Shown one piece after another: positions 1 to 6,441 of a stretch of 11,072 nt of DNA. The stretch's first letter is position 1. Each line of letters opens with the position of its first letter. The translations under genes and the position numbers were made by a program. The stretch comes from an uncultured Eubacteriales bacterium (GTDB taxonomy: Bacteria; Bacillota; Clostridia; Oscillospirales; CAG-272), in assembly GCA_934477985.1 (NCBI GenBank), contig CAKSOR010000049.1, positions 1-11,072 on the forward strand, in the 5' to 3' direction. The notes under the pieces were generated by a model that worked only from the letters and a program-made list of their open reading frames with translations, ran no database searches and was not told the origin of the DNA.

Positions 1-119
1 TCGCTAAGCTCTTCGGCTCGGTCGGTATCTGGTGCTCGTGGCCGGTCGGATGGACAATCGGAACGATACTTTCGCTCTCGTTCTACGCGTCCGGCGTCTG
101 GAAGCGCGCGAAGCTGTGA
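1..119 (+). CDS. MATE-family multidrug efflux transporter, C-terminal fragment
   Basis: The frame that is open from the window edge and stops at TGA 117-119 encodes 38 residues. They form a last membrane-spanning stretch (GIWCSWPVGWTIGTILSLSF) followed by YASGVWKR and a basic tail. A tryptophan-rich final helix ending in a Y-x-S-G-x-W-K-type motif is typical of the C-terminus of clostridial MATE (NorM/DinF-like) cation-coupled drug/toxin exporters of the inner membrane. Only the tail is present, so substrate and subfamily cannot be judged. The start lies outside the window. No convincing intrinsic terminator follows: there is a GGGGAA/TTCCCC palindrome at 152-164 but no T-run. Another polytopic exporter with a similar last helix is possible. 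Assignment rests on motif memory over a short stretch, so confidence is moderate. Confidence 0.6.
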   Translation, partial: AKLFGSVGIWCSWPVGWTIGTILSLSFYASGVWKRAKL

Positions 120-182
120 CAGACCGGCGGGCGTCTGAATAAACTGTCTTTGGGGAATTTCCCCGCGGAAAGAGGTGTCAGA

Positions 183-335
183 TTGAAAGCCAACATCCCG
201 CTCTATCCGGTGGCGCTTCCGGGTGAAAAGCAAAAAGCCCCGCTTACGGTCGTTCTGAGACCGGCTCGCGAGCCCGAAAGGGTCTTTCTGAACCCGTTCG
301 GAACGGCATTCGACATAAAAGACAAAAATATATGA
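183..335 (+). CDS. Doubtful small ORF, 50 codons, unknown function
   Basis: A TTG at 183 is preceded by a Shine-Dalgarno-like AGAGGTG at 171-177 and opens 50 codons ending at TGA 333-335. An in-frame TTG at 150 would add 11 residues but has no ribosome binding site. The product begins LKANIPLYPVALPGEK and ends FDIKDKNI. It is proline-rich, has no signal peptide, no membrane segment and no motif I recognise. In its favour, the codons resemble those of neighbouring genes (ccg, gtc, atc, ctg preferred). Against it are the rare start codon, the short length and the lack of a recognisable family. It could be a decayed gene end or chance. It sits 63 nt after the MATE stop and could be read through from it. 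Confidence 0.3.
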   Translation: MKANIPLYPVALPGEKQKAPLTVVLRPAREPERVFLNPFGTAFDIKDKNI

Positions 336-366
336 AATTTTGCCGTGAAATTCGGAAAGATGCCTA

Positions 367-395
367 TTTACAAATCGCTCCATATGAGGTATAAT
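367..395 (+). promoter_or_regulatory. Sigma-A-type promoter P1, TTTACA-17-TATAAT
   Basis: TTTACA at 367-372 (one mismatch to TTGACA) is followed after exactly 17 bp by a perfect TATAAT at 390-395, in a locally AT-rich stretch. Transcription should start near 402, more than 250 nt upstream of lon and directly in front of the hairpin region 403-507. It therefore probably drives either a separate short RNA or a long regulated lon leader. Confidence 0.7.
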
Positions 396-401
396 ATTAT
401 A

Positions 402-507
402 TGCTGATCGGCAAGGGAAATACAATTCCCACTGTCAGCCTTATAACAAGAATCAACGGTCTTACGGAATATCAATCTCATGATATCTGCGCGCGAGACC
501 GTTTTTT
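402..507 (+). ncRNA. Candidate structured small RNA or lon leader element
   Basis: The predicted RNA from promoter P1 would begin near 402 and meet a terminator-like hairpin ending at 507. Its 5' part folds into GCTGA (403-407) with TCAGC (435-439), enclosing GGGAA (415-419) with TTCCC (426-430) and a 6-nt loop. Its 3' part pairs AACGGTCT (455-462) with AGACCGTT (496-503), enclosing ATATCA (469-474) with TGATAT (481-486). No long ORF with a ribosome binding site lies within it. I compared it by eye with common classes (small SRP RNA, T-box, cobalamin and other riboswitches) and recognised none. It may be an independent sRNA or an attenuator that limits read-through into lon. The hairpins and promoter are read directly; the RNA itself is inferred. 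Confidence 0.4.
455..507 (+). terminator. Terminator-like hairpin with T-run upstream of lon
   Basis: A perfect 8-bp inverted repeat, AACGGTCT (455-462) and AGACCGTT (496-503), is followed immediately by T-rich sequence, giving six consecutive T residues at 502-507. The 33-nt loop is long for a simple intrinsic terminator but holds its own 6-bp stem (469-474 with 481-486), which would bring the arms together. GAGAC (495-499), overlapping the 3' arm, could instead pair with GTCTC (511-515), so a competing fold is possible. Confidence 0.5.
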
Positions 508-587
508 CCTGTCTCCGGACAAATGTTGACAGAGTATTAAATATTCTTAAAAATTGACCGAATACAGTAGAAAAAAGTCTTCCGATG

Positions 588-596
588 TGGTATAAT
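588..596 (+). promoter_or_regulatory. Extended -10 promoter P2 of lon
   Basis: TGG-TATAAT at 588-596 is a perfect -10 hexamer with the TGn extension. The -35 region (about 568-573, tagaaa) is poor, as often seen with extended -10 promoters. Transcription would start near 603 and give a lon leader of about 56 nt. No CIRCE element and no CtsR-type heptamer repeat was seen around it, so classic heat-shock control is not visible. A near-palindrome, GAGTATT-A-AATATTC, lies upstream at 532-546 and could be an operator. Confidence 0.65.
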
Positions 597-617
597 ATAT
601 CAATAAGAAAAAAATAC

Positions 618-637
618 GCGGCGGAAAAACGCGCCGC
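618..637 (+). promoter_or_regulatory. GC hairpin in the lon 5' leader
   Basis: GCGGCG (618-623) pairs with CGCCGC (632-637) around an 8-nt A-rich loop. It sits between promoter P2 and the lon ribosome binding site TGGAGA (645-650). It lies near the 5' end of the predicted mRNA and would more likely stabilise the message than block initiation, since the binding site is outside the stem. No T-run follows. Confidence 0.45.
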
Positions 638-658
638 TGTTTCCTGGAGAAAATAAAT

Positions 659-3064
659 ATGCCGGATTATATAGAAAAGATCGACCGGACTTCGCTTCCG
701 GTCGTACCCCTGCGCGGGATAGTTGTCTTCCCGCAGAATTCGATGAGCATCGAGATCAGCGGCGCCATCGGAATGGCGGCTATCGACGCCGCGAAAGTCA
801 ACGGACTGGTCTTTTTCGTCATGCAGAAGGACAATTCCGACCGTCCGACCGCCGAGAACCTTCTTGAGGTCGGCTGTATCGCCAAGATCAAGCAGACTAT
901 CCGCATGAGCGAAAAGTCCCGCCGGATTGTAATCGAGGGCGTCAACCGCGCCACCGCCTCGTCCTATCAGATCAATGGCGACCTGATGACCGCCGATCTG
1001 CTCGTCAAGTGGACTCACGCCGCTGACAACGGCGGACTGCGCGGTGAGGCTTACATGCGCGAGGCGGTCGCGGCGTTTGAGAAGCTGACCGCGTTCATGC
1101 CGAAGCTCTCGAACGATGTCGCGGCAGCGGTCAGGTCGATAACCAGCATTGGGCTTTTAGCTGATTTCATCGCCTGCCACGTGCTCGTGCGTGCCGGTGA
1201 TAAGCAAAAGGTGCTCGAAGCCGCCGACCCGCAGAAGCGCATACAGACGGTCATCGCGATGATGTACGACGAACAGCAGCTCCTCGAGACCGAGATGATG
1301 ATCCACTCGAAGGTGCAGGAGCGTCTGAATCGCAACCAGCGCGAATACATAATGCGTGAGGAGCTCAAGGCGCTCAAGGACGAGCTCGGCGAGGGCGAAC
1401 AGACAAACTCCGAGGTCGACGAGTACAGAAAGCGTGTGATCGACGCGAAGCTGCCGTCAGAGGTTGAGGAAAAGCTCCTGAAGGAGGTCGGGCGGATGGC
1501 GAAGAATCCCTTCGGCTCGGCTGAGTCATCGGTCTCGAGAAACTGGCTTGACACCTGCCTCGAGTTCCCCTGGACGAAGCTCTCGAAGGATCGCAACGAC
1601 ATCGCCCGCGCCAAGAAGATCCTCGATGAGGATCACGACGGGCTTGAGAAGGTCAAGGAGCGTATTCTCGAGTTTCTGGCGGTGAGACAGCTCACGCCGA
1701 ACCTCAAAACCCAGATAATCTGCTTAGTCGGACCTCCCGGCGTCGGCAAGACCTCTATAGGCGCGTCGATCGCCCGCGCGACCGGACGAAAGTATGTCCG
1801 CGTCTCGCTCGGCGGAGTGCGCGACGAGGCTGAGATACGCGGTCACCGCAAGACCTACGTCGGCGCGATGCCCGGGCGCATCACAACCGCGCTCACACAG
1901 GCGGGCACGCGCAACCCGGTCGTCCTGCTCGACGAGATTGACAAGCTCTCGCAGAGCGTCAACGGCGACCCGTCGTCGGCGCTCCTCGAGGTGCTCGACC
2001 CCGAGCAGAACAAGGCGTTCCGCGACCACTATATGGAGCTTCCGATCGACCTTTCGGAGTGCATGTTCATCGCGACGGCGAACACGCTTGAGACCGTGCC
2101 GCGCCCGCTGATCGACCGCATGGAGGTCATCGAGATGAAGACCTACACGCGCCACGAAAAGCTCTCAATCGCCAAGAACCACATGATCGCGAAGCAGGCG
2201 AAGAGTTGCGGGCTCAACAAGCGGCAGTTCAGACTCAGCGACGACGCGGTGCTCGAGCTCATCGACTTCTACACGCGCGAGGCGGGCGTCCGTAATCTCG
2301 AGAGACAGATTGCCTCGCTCTGCCGCAAAGCCGCTAAGAAGCTCGTCGAGAACCCTGAGATGAAGTCGGTCAGCATCACGGCGTCCGACATCGCGGGCTA
2401 TCTCGGACCGCGCAAGCTGCGCCCCGACCACATCTTCGACGAGGATCAGATCGGCGTCGTCAACGGACTCGCCTACACCTCGGTCGGCGGCGACATGCTC
2501 AGGCTCGAGGTGCTGACCTTCAAGGGCACCGGAAAGCTCGAGCTGACCGGAAAGCTCGGCGAGGTCATGAAGGAATCGGCGAAGATCGCGCTGTCGTTCG
2601 TCCGTTCGAGGGCGAAGACGCTCGGAATCGACGAGGACTTCTACAAAAATACCGATATACATATCCATGTGCCCGAGGGCGCTGTCCCGAAGGACGGACC
2701 GTCCGCCGGAGTCACGATGGTGACGGCAATCGCGAGCGCTCTGTCGGGCTATCCGGTCAGACGCGACATCGCGATGACCGGCGAGGTGACGCTCCGCGGA
2801 AGAGTCTTAGCGATAGGCGGACTGCGCGAAAAGACGCTCGCGGCATATTCGGCGGGCGTGAAAACCGTGCTCATCCCCGAGGAGAATCTCCCCGACCTCG
2901 AGGAGATCGATCCGATTGTGCGCGAAACGCTTGAGTTCGTTCCGGTGAAGACGGCAGACGAGGTGCTTGAGAACGCGCTTGTGCGCCCGGTCGAGGCGGT
3001 CGGGATAATCCCCGAGTTCGCGAACATCGAGCCAGTCCCGGTGACGTCGGTCGTCGGACACTGA
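659..3064 (+). CDS. lon: ATP-dependent Lon protease (LonA type)
   Basis: Lon is a cytoplasmic homohexameric AAA+ serine protease that degrades misfolded and selected regulatory proteins. The 801 residues match the usual length (about 770-810). The N-terminal LON substrate-binding domain starts with LPVVPLRGIVVFP (residues 13-25). A coiled helical region with NQREYIMREELKALKDELGE lies near residues 226-245. The AAA+ module has Walker A GPPGVGKT (358-365) and Walker B LLDEIDK (D425, E426). The C-terminal protease domain carries PKDGPSAG with catalytic Ser682 and partner Lys725, 43 residues apart as in E. coli Lon (S679/K722). The ATG is preceded by TGGAGA at 8 nt spacing. The last 25 or so residues are a variable, Pro/Val-rich tail. 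Lon followed by engB is the order known from Bacillus. No membrane segments, so it is LonA rather than LonB. All key residues are present. Confidence 0.98.
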   Translation: MPDYIEKIDRTSLPVVPLRGIVVFPQNSMSIEISGAIGMAAIDAAKVNGLVFFVMQKDNSDRPTAENLLEVGCIAKIKQTIRMSEKSRRIVIEGVNRATASSYQINGDLMTADLLVKWTHAADNGGLRGEAYMREAVAAFEKLTAFMPKLSNDVAAAVRSITSIGLLADFIACHVLVRAGDKQKVLEAADPQKRIQTVIAMMYDEQQLLETEMMIHSKVQERLNRNQREYIMREELKALKDELGEGEQTNSEVDEYRKRVIDAKLPSEVEEKLLKEVGRMAKNPFGSAESSVSRNWLDTCLEFPWTKLSKDRNDIARAKKILDEDHDGLEKVKERILEFLAVRQLTPNLKTQIICLVGPPGVGKTSIGASIARATGRKYVRVSLGGVRDEAEIRGHRKTYVGAMPGRITTALTQAGTRNPVVLLDEIDKLSQSVNGDPSSALLEVLDPEQNKAFRDHYMELPIDLSECMFIATANTLETVPRPLIDRMEVIEMKTYTRHEKLSIAKNHMIAKQAKSCGLNKRQFRLSDDAVLELIDFYTREAGVRNLERQIASLCRKAAKKLVENPEMKSVSITASDIAGYLGPRKLRPDHIFDEDQIGVVNGLAYTSVGGDMLRLEVLTFKGTGKLELTGKLGEVMKESAKIALSFVRSRAKTLGIDEDFYKNTDIHIHVPEGAVPKDGPSAGVTMVTAIASALSGYPVRRDIAMTGEVTLRGRVLAIGGLREKTLAAYSAGVKTVLIPEENLPDLEEIDPIVRETLEFVPVKTADEVLENALVRPVEAVGIIPEFANIEPVPVTSVVGH

Positions 3065-3093
3065 GACGCTTTCCGACAGGGCTTTTGCCCGCT

Positions 3094-3154
3094 GACAGGG
3101 GAAACGCTGATTTAAGGTGTTTTTCACGTGAAAACACCGATAATTCAGCCTGTC
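3094..3154 (+). promoter_or_regulatory. Layered stem-loop between lon and engB
   Basis: Three nested pairings are visible: GACAG (3094-3098) with CTGTC (3150-3154), GCTGA (3106-3110) with TCAGC (3145-3149), and GGTGTTTT (3116-3123) with AAAACACC (3131-3138) around a CACGTG-containing loop. A second GACAGG copy at 3075-3080 could replace the outer left arm, and GGGC-tttt-GCCC (3080-3090) forms a small hairpin in front. No T-run follows on either strand, so this is not a standard intrinsic terminator. The structure ends just before the engB ribosome binding site AAAGG (3160-3164). It may protect or process the lon-engB message, attenuate it, or tune engB translation. Confidence 0.5.
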
Positions 3155-3170
3155 CCAAGAAAGGTATATC

Positions 3171-3752
3171 ATGATCAATTTCAACAACTGCGAGCTCACG
3201 ATGACCGCGGGGTTCGAAAAGCAGTTCCCGCGCGACGGACTCGCGCAGATCGCGCTATCGGGTCGCTCGAACGTCGGCAAGAGCTCGCTTCTCAACAAGC
3301 TGGTCGGGCGCAAGAGCCTCGCGAGAGTCTCGGGCTCGCCCGGAAAGACGATAACGATAAACTTCTACCTCATCGACAAAAAGCTCTATATCGTCGACCT
3401 GCCTGGCTACGGGTTCGCCAAGCGCGCTCCGGCTGACAAGGAGAAGTGGTCGAAGCTGACCGACGCGTATTTCACGTCGGGGCAGATGAAAGCCGTCGCG
3501 CAGCTGATCGACCTCAAGGTCGGTCCGACCGCCGACGACGAGATGATGCTCGACTTCCTCGACCAGAGCAATATTCCTTACATTATAATTGCGACAAAGA
3601 TCGACAAGCTCAACAAGACCGACCGCAAGGCGGCGCTTGAGGCGCTTGTCGCCCACCCGCTCGTGAAGCCCGGAACGGCGATTGTTCCGTTCTCGGCGCT
3701 CAGCGGAGAGGGCAGGGACGATTGCCTGAAGGCGATGCTCGGGGTGCTGTGA
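3171..3752 (+). CDS. engB: Ribosome biogenesis GTPase EngB (YsxC/YihA)
   Basis: EngB is an essential GTPase of the TRAFAC/Era-like class that assists late assembly of the 50S subunit in the cytoplasm. At 193 residues it has the family's normal size. The G motifs are intact: G1 GRSNVGKS (31-38), the conserved SPGKTITINFY switch-I segment, G3 DLPGYG (76-81), G4 TKID (142-145) and G5 FSALSGEG (174-181). The ATG at 3171 follows AAAGG at 6 nt spacing, and the product starts MINFNNCELTMTAG, as expected for the family. Its stop TGA overlaps the start ATG of the next gene by one base, so the two are probably translationally coupled. It follows lon, as in Bacillus. It may share the lon transcript, although a structured 106-nt gap separates them. 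Confidence 0.97.
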   Translation: MINFNNCELTMTAGFEKQFPRDGLAQIALSGRSNVGKSSLLNKLVGRKSLARVSGSPGKTITINFYLIDKKLYIVDLPGYGFAKRAPADKEKWSKLTDAYFTSGQMKAVAQLIDLKVGPTADDEMMLDFLDQSNIPYIIIATKIDKLNKTDRKAALEALVAHPLVKPGTAIVPFSALSGEGRDDCLKAMLGVL

Positions 3753-4441
3753 TGCTCAGAGAACTTGATCTTTCAAACCTCGGTCAGAGCGCGATAACGG
3801 TTCTGACGACACTTGTAATAGTTCTCATCTCGCTGACCTTCCACGAATTCGCGCACGGTTGGATGGCGATGAGGCTCGGCGACAAGACTGCAAAGGAGAG
3901 CGGACGGCTCTCACTTAACCCGCTCGCGCATCTCGACCCGATCGGCTTCATCTGCATGCTTTTCTTCGGCTTCGGATGGGCTAGACCCGTCCCGGTCGAC
4001 ACCAGAAATTTCAAGCATCCAAAGCGCGACATGGCTCTCACCGGACTTGCCGGACCGATCGCGAACTTTCTGCTCGCGTTCGTCATAATGATCCCCTACG
4101 TCATCCTCGCGAGACTCGTGAACGGTGGAAAAATTTCCGTAAGCACTGAATTTCAGTATAATCTCATTGTCGCGTTTGTGCAGTTTGTCTGGAATTTCCA
4201 CTACATGAACCTGACGCTCGCGCTGTTCAATTTCATACCCGTACCGCCGCTCGACGGCTCGCGGGTGCTCTATTCATTCCTGCCGGACAAGGCATATTTC
4301 GGCGTCATGAAATATGAGCGCTACATCTCGCTCGCGCTGATGGTGCTGCTCGCGGTCGGAGTGCTCGACAAACCGCTCTCGGTCGCGTCGGGCGCGGTTT
4401 CGGACGGCATGCTCTGGCTGATCACGAGGGTCATCCGCTGA
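3752..4441 (+). CDS. Site-2 protease-type M50 intramembrane metalloprotease (YwhC-like)
   Basis: The 229-residue product is a polytopic membrane protein with the two zinc motifs of M50 peptidases: HEFAH (H31, E32, H35) at the end of the first hydrophobic segment, and NFIPVPPLDG (160-169, D168) near a later one. No PDZ domain is present, so it belongs to the short group typified by B. subtilis YwhC and many clostridial proteins rather than to RseP/RasP with PDZ domains. Substrates of this group are mostly unknown, though intramembrane cleavage is expected. ATG 3752 overlaps the engB stop (TGATG); a TTG at 3722 in the same frame would extend it by 10 residues inside engB but is less likely, since GGGGTG at 3741-3746 is well spaced for the ATG. 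The stop again overlaps the scpA start by one base. Confidence 0.9.
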   Translation: MLRELDLSNLGQSAITVLTTLVIVLISLTFHEFAHGWMAMRLGDKTAKESGRLSLNPLAHLDPIGFICMLFFGFGWARPVPVDTRNFKHPKRDMALTGLAGPIANFLLAFVIMIPYVILARLVNGGKISVSTEFQYNLIVAFVQFVWNFHYMNLTLALFNFIPVPPLDGSRVLYSFLPDKAYFGVMKYERYISLALMVLLAVGVLDKPLSVASGAVSDGMLWLITRVIR

Positions 4442-5217
4442 TGGAAAATCCTTCCTATAAGTTAGAGGTCTTCGAAGGTCCGCTCGACCTTTTATTAAGG
4501 CTGATCGAGAAGAACAAGGTGCAGATCACCGACATCCCGATCGCGCTGATCTTTGAGCAGTATATGGAGTACATCGACGAGATGCGCCGGATGGACATGG
4601 AGGTCGCGGGCGAGTTCATCGTCATGGCGAGCGAGCTGATGCTGATCAAGAGCAGAATGCTGCTCCCGAAGCCCGAATCCGACGAAGACCCGCGCGCGAA
4701 GCTCGCCGAGGCGCTCGCCGAGTACAGCCGCATGAAAGCCGCCGCCGAGTACCTGACGGCGCAGTTCGAGGACTATTCCGGGCGGCTCGCCAAGGACACC
4801 GACGAGGTGAAGCCCGACAACGGTCGGCTTGAGCCTCAGTCGGCTGAGGCGCTCCGCCGCGCGATGCTAGGAGTCATGCGCGCGCTTGACAAGACGCAGG
4901 TCGAGAAGATCAACAAAACGCTTGCCGAACAGCCGTTCGAGAAGATACTCCGCGCGCCGATAGTCCCGGTCGCCGGGAAGATTTTCGGCGTCATCCGCTA
5001 TCTTGTGAAGCACGGCGAGACGCTGTACACGTCGATTCTGCTGACCGCCGAGACCAAAAGCGAGCTCATCGCCACATTTTTGGCGGTGCTAGAGCTCATC
5101 AAGAAGAACCGCGTCACGCTCCGCCCGGTCGGCGAGTACAGCTTTGACGAAGGACCTCATGACTACGCGGTGACGCTCAACCGCGACAGAAAGGAAGTTA
5201 TGGTGAGTGGAAACTGA
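4441..5217 (+). CDS. scpA: Segregation and condensation protein A (kleisin)
   Basis: ScpA is the kleisin subunit that bridges the two SMC heads in the bacterial SMC-ScpAB condensin, needed for chromosome compaction and segregation on the nucleoid. The 258 residues fit the family. The N-terminus YKLEVFEGPLDLLLRLIEKN is the hallmark first block, followed by ITDIPIALIFEQYMEYI and AGEFIVMASELMLIKSRMLLP (about residues 60-80), which form the SMC neck-binding helical domain. The middle is acidic and variable. The C-terminal part (about 180-258) is the winged-helix domain that binds the SMC cap. ATG 4441 overlaps the preceding stop; a weak GAGGG precedes it. It overlaps scpB by 11 nt, which fits stoichiometric co-translation of two complex partners. 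The smc gene is not in the window. Confidence 0.97.
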   Translation: MENPSYKLEVFEGPLDLLLRLIEKNKVQITDIPIALIFEQYMEYIDEMRRMDMEVAGEFIVMASELMLIKSRMLLPKPESDEDPRAKLAEALAEYSRMKAAAEYLTAQFEDYSGRLAKDTDEVKPDNGRLEPQSAEALRRAMLGVMRALDKTQVEKINKTLAEQPFEKILRAPIVPVAGKIFGVIRYLVKHGETLYTSILLTAETKSELIATFLAVLELIKKNRVTLRPVGEYSFDEGPHDYAVTLNRDRKEVMVSGN

Positions 5218-5740
5218 CAATCTGAAACCCGCGCTCGAGGCGATACTTTTCGCCGCCGGTTACCCGGTCGCGTATGAGAAATTGGCGCCCGCGCTCGGCA
5301 TTGACCCCGCCGAGGTGAAGATCCTCGCAGAGAGCATGCAGGACGACTATTCGCAGCGTGGAATAAAGCTGCTCGTCTTTTCCGACTCCTGCCAGCTCTG
5401 CACGAAAGAGGAGTTCATCGACCAGATACGCGACGTGCTCGGCGTCCGCCGCGGGGGAAATCTCTCGCGAAGCTCGATGGAGACGCTCGCGATAGTCGCC
5501 TACCACCAACCGGTCACGCGCTCGTATGTCGAGCAGATACGCGGCATGGATTCGTCCTACGCGGTCAATAATTTAGTCGACAAAAAGCTGATCGAGGTCT
5601 GCGGAAGGCTCGACGCGCCGGGACATCCGTCGCTCTATCGGACGACCGACGATTTTCTGCGTGTATTCGGACTGACAAATATTTCCGAGCTGCCGCCGGT
5701 CGAGTTGTTCGGAATAGTCGACACGACCGAGAGCAAATAA
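5207..5740 (+). CDS. scpB: Segregation and condensation protein B
   Basis: ScpB dimerises and binds the central part of ScpA in the SMC-ScpAB complex. The 177 residues form two winged-helix domains: LKPALEAILFAAGYPV opens the first, and the second contains LSRSSMETLAIVAYHQPVTR, then EQIRGMDSSYAVNNLVDKKLIEVCGR and the closing TTDDFLRVFGL, all strong family signatures. I chose the GTG at 5207, inside the end of scpA, because it gives the normal N-terminus and has AGGAAG at 5192-5197 with good spacing. No ATG start fits. A 33-nt gap separates its stop from the next gene, so the cluster probably continues. Confidence 0.97.
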   Translation: METDNLKPALEAILFAAGYPVAYEKLAPALGIDPAEVKILAESMQDDYSQRGIKLLVFSDSCQLCTKEEFIDQIRDVLGVRRGGNLSRSSMETLAIVAYHQPVTRSYVEQIRGMDSSYAVNNLVDKKLIEVCGRLDAPGHPSLYRTTDDFLRVFGLTNISELPPVELFGIVDTTESK

Positions 5741-5773
5741 TTGTAAATTTTTGATGAAGGCTGAGGCGATGGC

Positions 5774-6439
5774 ATGGGATTTCTGATAGCGGCGATAATA
5801 ATAGCGGCGATCCTCTGCCTGCGCGTCTCGGTGAGGATAACCGCGGGCGATGATCTTTCGCTCGCCGCGGGTGTCGGATTCATTAAAATCCGGATATTTC
5901 CGGCAAAGGAAAAGAAGCTCAGGCTGAAGGATTTCACGTCAGAGAGCATTCGTAAGCGGGAAGAGAAGGAAAGGCGCGCAGCTGAGAAAAAAGCTCAGAA
6001 GGCGCAAAAAAAGAAACCCTCCAAAAAAAAGCCTTCCGGACATATTGATAATGAAGAGCCCGAAAAGCGCGACATCCCGGCGCTTATCAGGAAGCTGACA
6101 AGAGTCGCCGGAGTCTTCCTGAAGCGCTTCGGAAAGCACCTTCGGATCGACCTTCGCAAGTTCAACATAATCATCGCGACCGGCGACGCGGCGCAGACGG
6201 CAATGCTTTACGGCATCGTTATCGGCGCGGTGCAGAACCTCTACGCGCTGCTCGTCTCGTCGGGAACGCTGAAAACTACCCGGAAGAGCGAACTGATCGT
6301 TGAGCCGGATTTCCTCGCGGAGAAGCCGAGGGCGCAGATTGACCTGCGGTTTTCGTTCATGATATGGCAGCTCTTCGACATGGCGATACGTGCCGGAGTA
6401 GAATTTTTGAAAAACGATGAAGAAGAAAAGGAGATATAA
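5774..6439 (+). CDS. DUF2953 family membrane-anchored protein
   Basis: The 221-residue product starts with one hydrophobic segment (MGFLIAAIIIAAILCL, residues 1-16), then a short beta-like segment. A very basic, charged linker rich in Lys, Glu and Ala follows at about residues 55-90. After it comes a domain with LRIDLRKFNIIIATGDAAQTAMLYGIVIGAVQNLY and, near the end, a second segment around FSFMIWQLFDMAIRAG. A DUF2953 protein directly upstream of ytfJ is common in clostridia; its biochemical function is not established, but the linkage suggests a role in sporulation or the envelope. ATG 5774 follows GAGG at 5764-5767. Its stop is 2 nt before ytfJ. The linker is coded by A-rich sequence with runs of seven and eight A (6006-6012, 6023-6030), unlike the GC-rich surroundings. 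Confidence 0.85.
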   Translation: MGFLIAAIIIAAILCLRVSVRITAGDDLSLAAGVGFIKIRIFPAKEKKLRLKDFTSESIRKREEKERRAAEKKAQKAQKKKPSKKKPSGHIDNEEPEKRDIPALIRKLTRVAGVFLKRFGKHLRIDLRKFNIIIATGDAAQTAMLYGIVIGAVQNLYALLVSSGTLKTTRKSELIVEPDFLAEKPRAQIDLRFSFMIWQLFDMAIRAGVEFLKNDEEEKEI

Positions 6440-6441
6440 AA

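Noticed and set aside
152..164. GGGGAA-T-TTCCCC palindrome after the MATE gene as a terminator
   Set aside because: It has no room for a loop in the full palindrome and no T-run follows.
403..439. Cobalamin-riboswitch-like pieces (GGGAA, CCCACTG) in the region upstream of lon
   Set aside because: The remaining conserved core of that riboswitch is missing, and a lon leader is not a typical location.
526..559. TTGACA at 526-531 and TTGACC at 554-559 as -35 boxes
   Set aside because: No acceptable -10 lies 16-18 bp downstream of either, and both are too far from the TATAAT at 591-596.
368..1018. A 216-codon minus-strand ORF covering the lon upstream region and the lon 5' end
   Set aside because: More than half of it is antisense to lon. 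It has no known motif, and it runs through the plus-strand promoters and hairpins.
1051..2668. Several long minus-strand and alternate-frame ORFs inside lon (for example 1051-1614, 1724-2155, 2165-2668)
   Set aside because: They are shadows caused by the GC-rich codon pattern of lon. Lon is intact with all catalytic residues, and the shadow products are low-complexity.
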